64,000 bases of DNA from Triparma verrucosa (taxonomy: Eukaryota; Sar; Bolidophyceae; Parmales; Triparmaceae), in NCBI GenBank assembly GCA_030267905.1, contig BRXX01000249.1:1-64000 (forward strand), given 5' to 3'. The notes under the pieces are model-generated. The model did not search any database. It was given only the letters and a program-made list of their open reading frames with translations, and was not told the origin of the DNA. Positions 1 through 10,408 of the stretch are shown piece after piece. The position numbers were made by a program, and so were the translations under genes. Numbering within the stretch: the stretch's first letter is position 1; each line of letters opens with the position of its first letter.

Positions 1-132
1 CGTTAACGCTCTCTCCCGTTTGGCTGTTTCTCCGTACTCTTCTCCGTCGTCTTGTCCGGTTCAGCCATGCATAGTAAAAGGAACACCATTTGAATAACCC
101 TAACCATTTTGGCGCATGTTAACGGGGTCTAA

Positions 133-757
133 ATGTGCAAAACGTATCAATAAAAATAAACGTGTTCCAAATCACAATTCACAAGTAGTTATTGGACGTA
201 CGTTTCTAACATTGTTACTTTCAGGCTGAGTGCCGAGCTTGTTTCTTTCAGTGCCGAGGTACCTTGACACTGGAAAGAGTATGCCCTTGAAACCCAAACG
301 AAATACAAGCGAGCAAAATGCGTCTAGAATGATAAACGTGTTCGAAATCACAATTCACAAGTAGTTAAGGGACGTACGTACCTGACATTGGTACTTTCAG
401 GCTGAGTGCCGAACTTGTTCCTTTCAATGCCGAGGTATTTTGACACCGGAAAGAGTCTGCCTTTGGTGTGCGCAAACGAAATAGAAGCAATTAATGCGCG
501 TCAACATTGAGAAACGTTTTTAAAATCGAAATTAACAAGTAGTTACGGGACGTACGTACCTGACATTGTCACTTTTAGTGTTAGTGCCGAGCCTGTTCCT
601 TCCAGTGCCGAGGTACTTTGACACCGGAAAGAGTCTGCCCTGGGTGCGCGCAAACGAAATACAAGCGAGCAAAGCGCGTCTAGATTGATAAACGTGTTCG
701 AAATCGTAATTCACAAGTAGTTACGGGACGTATGTACCTGACATTGGGGTTGGATCT
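133..757. repeat. ~177 bp tandem (satellite-like) repeat, about 3.4 copies
   Basis: The same block returns with period 176-178: the phrase CGTGTTC(C/G)AAATC begins near 161, 337, 515 (diverged) and 693. Each unit contains ACAAGTAGTTA..GGGACGTACGTACCTGACATTG, a run GTGCCGAG(C/G)TTGTTCC, and GACACCGGAAAGAGTCTGCC. Units differ by scattered substitutions, so they are not an assembly stutter. The array stops near 757, before the thymidine phosphorylase 3' end. A short ORF inside it is a by-product of the repeat. It may continue beyond the left edge. Confidence 0.85.
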
Positions 758-885
758 TTTTTCACCCCTTTTATCAAGATCAGATGCTCCACTAGTCCCC
801 ACAAAAGTAATCGCATTAATGAAAGAACTCCAAAATAATTAATTGAAAATTTATTATATGAAGAAAGCTAGCTGACTTGGAATAT

Positions 886-2585
886 CTATTTTAGCAAACT
901 GCTGTCGAATGCTTCGACAAGGCCACCCTTACGCACAATGTTTGTGATGAGCTGCCTCGGGGTGGGCACGGCTTCATCGACCTTGTATGCTCCCTCGACC
1001 TTTTGCGCCCCCACTTTTCCAACTCCGTCCCTGTTGGTGCTGAGTATTGCGAGGACGTCGCCCTCAGAGACCTTGTCGCCTGTCTTCTTGAGCAGCTCGA
1101 TGCCGGCGCTGAAGTCTACGTCGTCCTCGACGAACTGCCTGCCGGCGCCGAGGTCGACGCCGACCAAGCCCACTGCAAGGGCGTCTATGGCTGAAACGTG
1201 CCCGCTGCGTGTGGAGGTGACTTCTATCTTGTGCTTGGCGGCAGGGTAGCTCTTGGGGTCTTTGACCGCTTCGAGGCTGCCTCCCTGCGCCTCTACCATT
1301 TCGTGAAATTTGGCCAGCGCCTTGCCGTTCTTCAGGTTCTCCTTCGCCATGGCGATTCCCTCTGCGAGGTCCGAGGCGACGCCTCCCTGGAGCAGCATTT
1401 GGCCGCACTGAACGACGACGAGGTCCACCAGGTCCGCGCTCAGGGGGTTGTTCTCGTTAGAAAGCACCTGGATACTCTCGTGGATCTCGTTCCAGTTGCC
1501 CACGGCCCAGCCGATCGGCTCGTCCATGCTGGTGATGAAGGCCGTGGTCTGCTTGTTGTCGCCCTCTCCCGCCTCGACCATGGACTTGGCCAGCTCTATT
1601 GACTCCTCGACTTCGTGGTTGAAGGCCCCGCTGCCGAATTTGACGTCGAGCACCAGGCTCTCGGGATTCTCGGCCAGTTTCTTACACATGATGCTGCTAG
1701 TCTGCAGGGGGATGGCGCGGACAGTGCTCGTGACGTCCCTCAGGGCATAAATCCGTTTGTCGACTGTGTTGCAGGGGTCGAGTGATGAGATGAGTTAGAA
1801 TGTGTGATGACCACTCCTCTCCTCCGCTCCTCTGCTTTTCCTCCGCTCCTCCGCTCCTAACCCTTCTTCCTCACCTGGCGCCATGTCGCCTGCGGGGCTG
1901 ATCATGGCCACTCCTACGGTCCGCAGGATTTTCTTGAAATTGTTCATGTCTAAATCGCAGCTGAAACCCGGAATAGAATCAAGCTTGTCCAACGTCCCCC
2001 CGGTGTGCCCCAAACCTCTCCCGCTCATCATCGGGACAACCAATCCGAACGAGGCAACTAGCGGGGCCAAGATCAGGCTAATCTTGTCCCCAACCCCGCC
2101 TGTGCTGTGCTTGTCGACGCTAGTGCCAGGGACGTCACTCAGGTCTGCAATGTCCCCCGACATTACCATGCACTTCGTGAGGGCCGCCGTCTACAGAATA
2201 GCAATACATCGTGCGGGCAAACGAATGATCAAAGGGGGTTAGTACCATACTATATTATACTATATTATAACTCCCTTGCCTGCCGCTGCTGTCTGCTCAC
2301 CTCCTCGGGGGTCATTCCCTTGAGACACACAGCCATCAGCCAAGCCGACATCTGATAATCTTTGACCTCGTCCCTCTGATACCGATCGATGAAGCTCATG
2401 ATCTCGTCGGAGGTGTGCTCTTTTCCGTAGCGCTTGTCCGAGATGAAGGCGGAGGGTGACTGAGAATGATCAAGGGTGGAGGGGAAGGACGAGAAAGGCT
2501 GAGTGACTTTTCGGAATGGCTCGCGCCGGGAGAGCCAAAGGGCTGTTGAGGGTCTGGTGAACCTGGTCAGTAGGGCGCGATGCAT
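886..2585 (-). CDS. deoA/TYMP: Thymidine phosphorylase (pyrimidine-nucleoside phosphorylase family)
   Basis: Phosphorolysis of thymidine to thymine and deoxyribose-1-phosphate. The model has three exons, 2585-2301, 2190-1875 and 1763-886, giving 492 aa, close to the bacterial enzyme plus a leader. Family hallmarks are visible: KHSTGGVGDKISL, SGRGLGHTGGTLDKLDSIPG and LVLDVKFGSGAF, the phosphate- and base-binding segments of the DeoA family. The first ~30 residues are rich in Arg/Ser/Thr with few acids, suggesting an organelle leader; this is not proved. Splices are GTGAG...AG, phase 0 then phase 1. It lies head to head with the deoxyribose-phosphate aldolase gene across 215 bp, the next catabolic enzyme but one, so co-regulation from a shared promoter is plausible. 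Confidence 0.93.
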
Positions 2586-2800
2586 GGTTTTTTTTTATGT
2601 TGCTGGTGCTCAAAAGTCCTATTTCGACAAAAGAGAGACAGTGGAGGGAGAGATCATTCACAGCAAAGCTGGAACAGTCGAAACCTGGAACCTTCCATAA
2701 CACTCCTGCAACAACCTTTGTACCGTCCCTTGCCAAATTATACCCGAATTCTCTACTTATTTTTTCGCCGTTCGTTAATTAATAATCGCCCCCCACTACG
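2586..2800. promoter_or_regulatory. Bidirectional promoter between thymidine phosphorylase and DERA genes
   Basis: Only 215 bp separates the two divergent start codons. It includes a poly-T tract near 2587 and AT-rich sequence near 2750-2790. No motif can be assigned by eye. The function is inferred from geometry. Confidence 0.5.
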
Positions 2801-4138
2801 ATGCTTCCATCTCTAAAGAGAAGTTCTCCCCTGGTCTCTGCAATGTCCCATCATGGGCGCAGATTGTTCAGCGGTGCTCCTATAAGCGGTTCCGGCCAGG
2901 GTCCCGTCGGTCAGGAGATCGTTGAGGTCGAAGGGCCGACCGGCGGTGGCGACCTCTCTCCCGGAAAGGAGGTCACGGTCAAGGGGGAAATAACGGATCC
3001 CACCTTCGGGGAGAAATACAACCCAGGGATGCCCCTTGACCTGAAGTGGATAGAGAGTGTGCGGGCGAACAAGAGCGGCCTGGAGATGAGGGCTGCGCAG
3101 CTTGGTGGTAGGAGAACGGTGAAGAAGGACTACCAGGCCGCGTGGCTTCTCAGGGCGATCAGCTGCATTGATTTGACCACGTTGAGCGGCGACGACACTG
3201 AGGTGAGAGAGCGGTCGGTAGACACGGAGAGAATAGAAATTTGCTCTGAAACTAATTCCGCCCAAACCCCGCCCCCACCGCACCTCGTCTCGCAGGGAAA
3301 CGTCCGAAGGCTCTGCGCCAAGGCCGCCAACCCTGTCCGTCAAGACATCCTCTCCGCCCTCAACGTTCCCTCCTCCTTCGGCCTCACAACCGGGGCCGTC
3401 TGCGTCTACCCCGCCCGCGTGAAGGACGCCGTCTCCGCCCTCTCAGGAACCGGAATCCCAGTCGCGTCGGTCGCGACGGGTTTCCCGTCGGGGCAGATCA
3501 AACTCGAACATAAGTTGGCTGAAATTGAACAGTGCGTGGAGGACGGGGCAAGGGAGATTGATATTGTGCTTTCGAGGGATAAGTGCCTCAGGGGGGATTG
3601 GGAGGGAGTCTACGAGGAGGTCAAGCTTTTCAAGCAAGGTGAGAGAGAGAGAGAGAGAGAAGAGAAAATAAATAGAAAATTCAATCAACTAACAAAACTC
3701 TACAACTCTCCAGCCTGCGGTCCATCCGTTTCCATGAAAACAATCCTCGCAACCGGTGAGCTCGGCACCTACTCTACCGTAACCCGGGCCTCCCTCGTGT
3801 GCATGATGGCCGGCGCCGATTTTATAAAGACGTCCACAGGGAAGGAGAGCGTCAACGCAACTCTTCCTGTTAGTTTGGCTATGATGAGGGCTATTAGAGA
3901 TTATTACGACGCGTCGGGAAAAGAGTATAGGGTTGGGTATAAGCCTGCGGGTGGAATAAGCACTGCGAAGGACTCGCTGCTTTACCTGGCTTTGGTGAAG
4001 GACGAGTTGGGGGATACTTGGCTGAACAAGGAAATGTTCAGGTTCGGTGCTAGCAGTTTGTTGGGGGATTGTGAGAGGCAACTCCACCACAACGCCTTCG
4101 GAGAGTACGCGGCTGACTATTACATGCCTTCGGCGTAA
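2801..4138 (+). CDS. DERA/deoC: Deoxyribose-phosphate aldolase (DERA, class I)
   Basis: Cleaves 2-deoxyribose-5-phosphate to glyceraldehyde-3-phosphate and acetaldehyde. The Schiff-base lysine lies in DFIKTSTGKE, the second active-site lysine in GYKPAGG, and the acid in EIDIVLS, all in the usual order. Exons are 2801-3202, 3296-3638 and 3714-4138 (389 aa). Both introns (93 and 75 nt) are multiples of three without stops, so the whole span also reads as one open frame; the inserted Arg/Glu- and Pro-rich stretches interrupt conserved strands, which is why I treat them as introns (GTGAG...CGCAG and GTGAG...CCAG). The ~75-residue N-terminus before the conserved core is Gly-rich and may include a targeting leader. 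The gene ends 48 bp before the convergent SERRATE-like gene. Confidence 0.93.
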   Translation: MLPSLKRSSPLVSAMSHHGRRLFSGAPISGSGQGPVGQEIVEVEGPTGGGDLSPGKEVTVKGEITDPTFGEKYNPGMPLDLKWIESVRANKSGLEMRAAQLGGRRTVKKDYQAAWLLRAISCIDLTTLSGDDTEVRERSVDTERIEICSETNSAQTPPPPHLVSQGNVRRLCAKAANPVRQDILSALNVPSSFGLTTGAVCVYPARVKDAVSALSGTGIPVASVATGFPSGQIKLEHKLAEIEQCVEDGAREIDIVLSRDKCLRGDWEGVYEEVKLFKQGEREREREEKINRKFNQLTKLYNSPACGPSVSMKTILATGELGTYSTVTRASLVCMMAGADFIKTSTGKESVNATLPVSLAMMRAIRDYYDASGKEYRVGYKPAGGISTAKDSLLYLALVKDELGDTWLNKEMFRFGASSLLGDCERQLHHNAFGEYAADYYMPSA

Positions 4139-4186
4139 TAAAAAATGAAAGTAAAAAGAAAGGAGAAGATACCTGTGTTTTCAACC

Positions 4187-6050
4187 CTAATCAATCAACT
4201 TCCTCCTCTTCTTCTTTCTCCCGCTCCCCTCCTCCTTCTTCTCCAGCGTCCTCTTCAACAATTCCTCGTCGACCACAACCTCCTTACTCTCGTCCTTCAT
4301 ATCGTCCACGTCAACGAAGGTGCTGACTTCCCTCCCCGCCTCGAGTTCATTCGTCCTCATTCTTTCCATGGCCGCGTTCCTTTCCTTCTGAATTTCACTC
4401 CAGACATCAGGGACGGTAGGACACTCAAACGTACCCTCCACGTCAACCTCGACGATATCATTGGGAACCTTGATGCACACAGGGGGGAGCCTCTCGGGTA
4501 TCTTCCTCTCGAACATCATTTTCATGTACTCGTCTTTTTCCTTCATGAGATCGTAGTCCTTGTACTTTCCGTGTTTTTTGTGAAGGTGTTTGGTGAGGAA
4601 ATCCTTAGTCTTGAAGAGCTGTGAGGGGTGGAGGGGCGAAAGGCGAAAGGCGAAAGGCGAGACGAGGAGCGAAGTGACGAGTTAGTTAATGACCATGCCT
4701 TGCTTGTCAAAGGAGCGGAAGAGTGACGGGCTAGAATAAATAACGAGCTGGCTCCTCGTTGTTGTTGTCGTCCTCACCTTATTGCAGAAGTGGAACCTGC
4801 ACCTGAACTTTTCGGTGTCCCCCGTGCCTTCGACCTTCGTGTGCTGGTCCGCCCATTTTTCTTCCGCCGTCTTGAGCTCCTCCGTCATCTGAACTTTAAG
4901 CTCCATAACGTCGTCCGGAAGGATCTTCCCCTCCTTCCTCAAATCCCTGCAGTACGGTACCGATGCGCGTTAGAACTAAATTACGTAGCGGTTAAGGAAT
5001 TAACGGCAGTTCCAGCTCCTCACCTGAGCTCCTTCAATTTCTCGAGTCCCTTCCTGAGACTCTTGGTCTTGTCCCTCCCCTCCTCATCCTCCTTGTATTC
5101 CCTAACAAGATCCTCCCCCGGGTGCGCCCACCTCCCCTCCCAAATATTCCACCTATAAACCTCCATAACCCTCCCGTCCCTCTTCCCGAACATCTCCTCC
5201 AAAACCTCCAAACACTCCCCATAAACCTCACTCCCCTTAACAACGCTAACATGCCTATTCTCCTCCCCTCCAACCCTAAACTCCCACGATTCCTTAACCG
5301 TATCCTTCTTCCCCTCCCCCCCATTCTCCTCACATCCATACTCCCTACACGCTAAATCCTCACTCTCGACTTTAACCACACACCCTCTCTCCTTTATTTC
5401 TCTCCTCGTTACTTCAGCCTCTTTAACCATACACTGCGTGAATAATTCATACTCGGATTCTTTAGGGAATAACACAACATACTGACTCTTAATCAAACTC
5501 CTTAAACTTATTCTAACCTCGAATATAGGCGTAGCAGTAGGAGATCGAATTTTCAACATTCTTTTGAGGGTTTGGGTGACGCATTGGGGGGATATTTTCG
5601 TGCTTACGTCGTTTATTACGTAGAATTTCGAGTATCTTTCTTCTTGCACGGGGAAGGTACGGGAGTCTAAATGGTCAAGGTGGGATTTTAGGAAAGCAGA
5701 GGAGGTTAGAGGGTCGTAGGAGGAGAGGAACCAGGGGTCGTCGATGTGGTAGTTGAAGAATTTGCGGATGTAACCGGAGAGGAAGGTTAGTTGGTATTCC
5801 TGGGGGGGATTTAGGAAAGGGGGGGTTGGTTGGTGTTGGTTGGTGGGGTGCAGGGGGGGGTTTAATTGCAATTGTCTCGGAGGGGTAGTAATGGTGGGTA
5901 GTGATGGCGGGTAGTGATGGCGGTTCGTAGTTTGTATGAATGTAGTGTGTGTCTCACCTTATACTGTTCATCGTCACCTGGTGGAGCTAATTCTTTACAT
6001 AATAAAGGATCAGGTAGATACGTGTAAAATGGTGGTGCATCGTAAGCCAT
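4187..6050 (-). CDS. SERRATE/ARS2-like zinc-finger protein (RNA processing)
   Basis: Four exons (6050-5958, 5799-5024, 4946-4778, 4618-4187) make 489 aa. The best evidence is the C2H2-like finger assembled across the last junction: FRCRFHFCNK joined to LFKTKDFLTKHLHKKH, the pattern of the SERRATE/ARS2 finger (C-x4-C...KHxxxKH). Upstream, an FFNYHIDDPWF segment resembles the HKxExWF stretch of the ARS2 N-terminal domain, and residues ~100-180 could form the RRM-like part. The tail is Lys/Arg-rich (GRKKKRRK), consistent with a nuclear protein. In animals and plants this family links the nuclear cap-binding complex to microRNA and mRNA processing. The last intron is an introner-like copy. Overall similarity is patchy, so the call rests mainly on the finger. 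Confidence 0.65.
4619..4777 (-). repeat. Introner-like intron (SERRATE-like gene, intron 3)
   Basis: In gene sense it has a GTGAGGACG donor, then CTAACTCGTCACTTCGCTCCTCG, then three GGCGAAA-type direct repeats (GCGAAAGGCGAAAGGCGAAAGG on the + strand) before the acceptor. The CTAACTCGTC(G/A)CTTCGCTC block is shared with introns of unrelated genes. Confidence 0.75.
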
Positions 6051-6623
6051 ATTAATGAACGATAGCGACTAACAATTGCTTATTAATGAGCTTATGAAGA
6101 GATGAAAGGTTTAATGTAAGGTTCGTTGGGGAACGTCCGTCGCTCCACAGATTGTACCCTTATTTATTTCCAATTAATAACCACTAAAGGCGTTTTAAAT
6201 TAATAAAACTACTACTATTGCAACGATATAATATGTACACAGCCGTAGAGCGATTATAATGTTCGTAAAGATGCGTTATAATGGAGCAAAAGTGAATAAT
6301 TTAGAATCCAGGGCATCTACACAATTTGCAAAACATTAGTTTTTCGCCTTTTCTCGCCTTTTCTCGCCAAATAATAGACGCCATAACTATTTGATTATCG
6401 ATTGGATACATCGTACCTCATAAGTCACAATAATTGTAGATATATTTTATATCAAACGTTATTTAAAGGATTTAAGAGCAGTTGCAGACAATCAAGCCAA
6501 CGACCCTCTGACCTGTTCGACAAAAGGTTTATTAAAGGCCTGAATGCATCATTAATAAGAGAAATTAATTAAGCTCATTAATTAAGGACGTCTATAACGA
6601 ATAGGTGCAATATACGACTGATA
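6051..6623. promoter_or_regulatory. AT-rich divergent intergenic region
   Basis: This 573 bp separates the divergent SERRATE-like gene and the 6624 gene. It is strongly AT-rich, with repeated ATTAATTAA(G) near 6555-6590 and tandem TTTTC(T)CGCC units at 6343-6368. No ORF or RNA gene is evident. It presumably contains both promoters. Confidence 0.5.
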
Positions 6624-7883
6624 ATGCTGCGCTGTAAATCAATATTAACAACAACAACAACAATAATATTAACAACAACAACAATATTATTAATGACATT
6701 AACGATGATGAGTATAAACAGCGCTAAGGCATTGCGTCTTCCACCTAGACTGTTCACATCGAGGAAATTACAGCAAGCAGCAGCATCTGTAGGCGAGTCG
6801 TCGTCTACAGGCTCCTCTACAGGCTCAAGGTCTAGCTCTTCTACTCGTCAAACAGCAGAAACAGCCGCTGAATTACCCGCAGAAACTGTCCTTCCCTACC
6901 TCTGGAGATCCGGCAACTGGTACTCTAACGTCTACGAGTTCACCTCCCAAATAAATCCGAAAACGAACGTCCCTGACCTGATACCTGTCCCTGAGCACCT
7001 CGTCCCGCAGGAGTTGATAGAGTGGGGTCAGCACCCGCAGTACCTCGAGGCGCTCGAGACGACTTCCTTCGACGGCACTGGCACTGGCACTGGCACGGCT
7101 GGAGAAATTAACACTGGCGACGACACCGCTGACCCTAATGCGACAAATATTAGTCCAAGTACTGGCCCAACCCTTCACTCGCACTCTCTCCTAATCTACC
7201 CCGAAACCGGCTGCGCAGCCGACAACCTCTCCTTCTCCTCCTCCAAAACCTCCACCCCCCTCCCCTCCCTCCTCTCCTCCTCCACCTCCCTCCTCGGCAT
7301 AATCAGCCAAACAACGTTATCCCCCCCCTCCGTCTCAAACCCTCACTCCAAAAACCTCAACCTCGAAACGACCTTCCTCACCGAAAACAACCGTCAATCC
7401 ACGACGATATCTTTCACCGTTAACCCTAAAACCTCAACCTTAACATCCTCTATTAAAGTAACCGTATCATATAAAGTATCAGGATCTTTCCCTAACCTTT
7501 CTTTAATAACATCTTCACGTGGTTTAGATTCTCAGACAGTTTCATCCCTTAAACCTTCCCAAAAATCCCCATATTACAACTCCTCAAAAAAATACTTGAT
7601 GGATAAACATTTGAATGGAAGGTATTCGAGGGGTTTTATTGTACCTAGTAAGAGGTTAACGGGTTTAGAACCTTATAAAATAATTAAAATGCCTAGAATA
7701 TTCAAGGATTATTATGAATGTATTAGGTTACCGTTTGGACTATTCGTTGATTTAAAGGAAGGGAAAGTTGAGGTGGGGAGGGTTGAGGTTGGAGAGGAGG
7801 GGATGGAGAGGAAAATTTTGGAGAGGAAATGGGAGGGGGATATTTGGAATTATTGGATTGATAGAAGAGAGGAGAAACGGTGA
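6624..7883 (+). CDS. Unrecognised presequence-bearing protein, possibly plastid beta-barrel
   Basis: A single-exon 419 aa ORF. Residues ~1-35 are a Thr/Leu/Ile-rich hydrophobic stretch followed by a basic segment (RLPPRLFTSRK), like a signal peptide plus transit peptide. A low-complexity Ser/Thr/Gly linker (45-80) follows. The folded part begins at LPYLWRSGNWYSNVYEFTS and contains many alternating Thr/Ser/Val strands, then a conserved-looking C-terminus (KMPRIFKDYYECIRLPFGLF). A Gly-Thr repeat (GTGTGTGT) lies near residue 153. The strand-rich pattern recalls plastid lipocalin-like proteins, but I do not recognise a family signature. Base composition becomes AT-rich in the last third. Confidence 0.7.
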   Translation: MLRCKSILTTTTTIILTTTTILLMTLTMMSINSAKALRLPPRLFTSRKLQQAAASVGESSSTGSSTGSRSSSSTRQTAETAAELPAETVLPYLWRSGNWYSNVYEFTSQINPKTNVPDLIPVPEHLVPQELIEWGQHPQYLEALETTSFDGTGTGTGTAGEINTGDDTADPNATNISPSTGPTLHSHSLLIYPETGCAADNLSFSSSKTSTPLPSLLSSSTSLLGIISQTTLSPPSVSNPHSKNLNLETTFLTENNRQSTTISFTVNPKTSTLTSSIKVTVSYKVSGSFPNLSLITSSRGLDSQTVSSLKPSQKSPYYNSSKKYLMDKHLNGRYSRGFIVPSKRLTGLEPYKIIKMPRIFKDYYECIRLPFGLFVDLKEGKVEVGRVEVGEEGMERKILERKWEGDIWNYWIDRREEKR

Positions 7884-8010
7884 ATTATATAACTGGTATG
7901 TTGAACATCAAAATAAAGACAACAACCTTTTTTGGGGGTTATCAAATTATTGTTAATGTTCTTATATATATATATATTATATAGCTCTTCTCGTTCCAAA
8001 TTCCCTGTGC

Positions 8011-8631
8011 CTAGAGACCTTTCGGGGGAGGACCGCCCGGGGGACCTCCTCTGGGAGGAGGACCACCCGCCGGTGCTTTCCAGGGAGGGCCACCCGCCGG
8101 TGCTTTCGAGGGAGGACCACCCGGCGGTCCTTTCGGGGGACCTCCTTTGGGAGGCGCTCCGCCCTTAGGTCCTTTCGAGAGAGGACCACCCGACGGTCCT
8201 TTCGAGGGAGGACCACCCGGCGGTGCTTTCGAGGGAGGACCACCCGGCGGTCCTTTCGGGGGACCTCCACCTTTTGGGGGACCTCCTTTGGGAGGAGCTC
8301 CGCCCTTAGGAGAACTACCTTTTGGAGGAGAAGATCCAACGGCAGAAGATACAACATCTGCAGGAACATCCCCACCCTTTGGAGGCTCGGCGATAGGATT
8401 TCCGCCCCCTCCTCCCTCTCCACTCTCATGACCACCGTCGACACCAGCTCCATCGCCGCCATTGTTTCCCGACTCTCCCTCGGGAGGAGGAGGGGGCAAT
8501 CCAGCACTCTCTCCCGGCAGTCCGTCCGGGGGTGGACCAAGTCCAGCAGGGGCTTCGAGCTCTTCGGGTGGGGGTTCGAGATCAGTAGGAGGCGCATCGA
8601 TCCCATCCGCGAGGGTAGATAGGCTAAACAT
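8011..8631 (-). CDS. Pro/Gly-rich repeat ORF (PPKGG/PPSKGP repeats)
   Basis: A 206 aa ORF whose C-terminal ~110 residues are near-perfect repeats of GGPPSKAP, GGPPSKGP and GGPPKG; the N-terminus is acidic and Pro-rich. The DNA repeats are ~30 bp (GGACCACCCGGCGGTCCTTTCGAGGGAG). The opposite strand is also open (8147-8431) and also Gly/Pro-rich because the codons are complementary, so strand is the main doubt. The minus frame was chosen because it is longest and has the most regular repeat. It has no signal peptide or membrane segment and may be intrinsically disordered. Confidence 0.45.
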   Translation of the reverse strand: MFSLSTLADGIDAPPTDLEPPPEELEAPAGLGPPPDGLPGESAGLPPPPPEGESGNNGGDGAGVDGGHESGEGGGGGNPIAEPPKGGDVPADVVSSAVGSSPPKGSSPKGGAPPKGGPPKGGGPPKGPPGGPPSKAPPGGPPSKGPSGGPLSKGPKGGAPPKGGPPKGPPGGPPSKAPAGGPPWKAPAGGPPPRGGPPGGPPPKGL

Positions 8632-8927
8632 TGACGTACTTTGAAGAGCTTATCAGCACAAGGTTCTCTTCCTTTTTCTCCCTCCCTCTTACTCTCTCTC
8701 TCAAGGTTGCCTGGGACATTTTCATTGACAATCCTCACTTCCACTCTGTCCAAAGAACGCCCCAAACTATTAACATCACCACATAACCCCCAATCACCAC
8801 CCCCCGCAAAAAAAACACCCCTTGCGTAGCAGTTCACGGAGTTTCTCAAACGCCCCTCGCTCAACCCAGACCCAACCCCCCATCAAGGCACGTTCTCCCT
8901 TCCCCCTTCTCCCCTCCTGCAACCCCA
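8632..8927. promoter_or_regulatory. Divergent intergenic region, C-rich
   Basis: 296 bp between the Pro/Gly ORF and the membrane-protein gene at 8928. The strand facing the membrane-protein gene is rich in CCC/TCTC. No further ORF of value was seen. Confidence 0.35.
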
Positions 8928-10360
8928 ATGGTCCTACCTTGCTTCGACGAGGAGGACGATGGCGTCCCCCCCATCTGCCTGAAAAATAAGAACTGCCCTT
9001 TCAACCGCGAGAACCCTTACCTCGCCCAGAACAAGTACGTCCTGATGTTCGGCAATGTCGGCCTCCCGTACTTTGATAAGAAGAGGCGCCTCTACCAGGG
9101 CATAGCCCTGATCTGGACTTTCGTCGGCTTCTTGTTCACGATATGGGGCTGTCTCGCCATTATCCCCGATGAGGGCATCATCAGGTTCAGCTATTGGGGT
9201 TGGGGAGGCTCTTACGAAGGCGATCTCCCCCCTACCGATGAGAGCTACGCTGAGATTTACGTCGGTGAGTCCTCCTGATAATACATCGCTTGGCGACCGT
9301 CTGAAATCTAATCCTCCCAAACACACACACACTTCCCATCCTCCCAGGTCTAACTGCGTTCCTCGCAAAGTCCTGCACTTACAACACGAATGTCGCAGCA
9401 ATGAACTGCACAACCTCCGTAATCGACTGGGCCGATTACGAAGATACCGAAGGATGGTCCGGTACCTGCGCCCAAGGCACCCAAGACTTCTTCTTTACGG
9501 CTTTAAGTAGTTGCGTGCCTATGATATTTGCCATGATAGGTGCCATGAATCGGATGAGGTGAGGCACCTCAACAAACTCGATTCTGTTTGTAATCTCCAT
9601 TATTCGGCCTCTAACAACATACAAAACATTAACCCACTCCACTCCACGCTTCGCTTCACCCCACGCTATTCGCTACGCTCATCGCAGATTTAAAAGTGAC
9701 GCGCCCCAACAGAAAATCCTCGGATGCGTAACTGATACATTTGGTGCAATCTCCTTAGCTGCGGCTTTGCTTACCTTCGAGAATGCATGCTATAAATCAA
9801 TGTCGAGGGATCAATTTATTGAACCTGTAGGTCTCCAAGATTTTGCGTTCAGTTGGATTCGTGGGCCTGGTTACTGGATTTATTGGGTGTTCTGCTTCTC
9901 GGGGGGCATAGTCCGCGCTGCAATCCACTGGTTGACGCCGCTTCCGGGGATGGGTGTGGGTGCGTTCACTTTCAAATTGCCCACACAAGGTTTCGGCGCA
10001 TCAGCAATGTTGGGTGCAGGCGCCGCCGTCGTCGGTAAATCCCTCGAAGCCGCCAACGCCGCCCTAAACCTGACCAACGAGGCCGTAAACCAAACAGCGG
10101 ACATGACTCGTGCCGCCGGCGCGAAAATCGCTGAAGGCGTCGATATGCTTGATCCTAGATTGGGTAATGCGACTAGAGCTGCTGGGAATTTGGTCGATAA
10201 ATCGGCGACTGCGAGTGTCAATATGGTGAAGAAAGGTGTTAAAGGTGTTGGTGCTGCGGCGTTATCAGGGGCGAACAAAGTTGGGCAGGTTGTTCCACAC
10301 CCTTTGAGTTTTAGGGAGAGAAATAAGTCGTCGTCGGGGGTAACAAATACAGAACCGTAA
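8928..10360 (+). CDS. Multi-pass membrane protein of unknown function
   Basis: Exons 8928-9264, 9348-9558 and 9688-10360 give 406 aa. Hydrophobic segments lie at about residues 46-70 (IALIWTFVGFLFTIWGCLAI), 170-185 (FFFTALSSCVPMIFAMIGAM), 200-215 and 245-265 (YWIYWVFCFSGGIVRAAIHW), a four-span layout with a Cys-containing loop (residues ~115-165, five Cys). The C-terminal ~120 residues are an Ala/Asn-rich amphipathic helical tail ending in a basic segment. Introns are phase 1 and phase 2, and the second ends in the CGCTACGCTCATCGCAG run typical of introner-like introns here. The topology is like claudin/tetraspan proteins, but no family signature is present. It converges on the ankyrin gene with a 48 bp gap. 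Confidence 0.8.
9559..9687 (+). repeat. Introner-like intron (weak copy), tetraspan gene intron 2
   Basis: Begins GTGAGGCACC. The last ~45 nt, CACGCTTCGCTTCAC..GCTACGCTCATCGCAG, match the CTTCGCT-rich acceptor block of other copies. The branch region is diverged. Confidence 0.5.
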
Positions 10361-10408
10361 CGTAAAATCAAAGATTTCGAAATGAAAAGAAAATAGCAGA
10401 CTTCCACA

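Noticed and set aside
532..714. 60-residue minus-strand ORF at the left edge
   Set aside because: It lies wholly inside the 177 bp tandem repeat and is not kept open in the other units.
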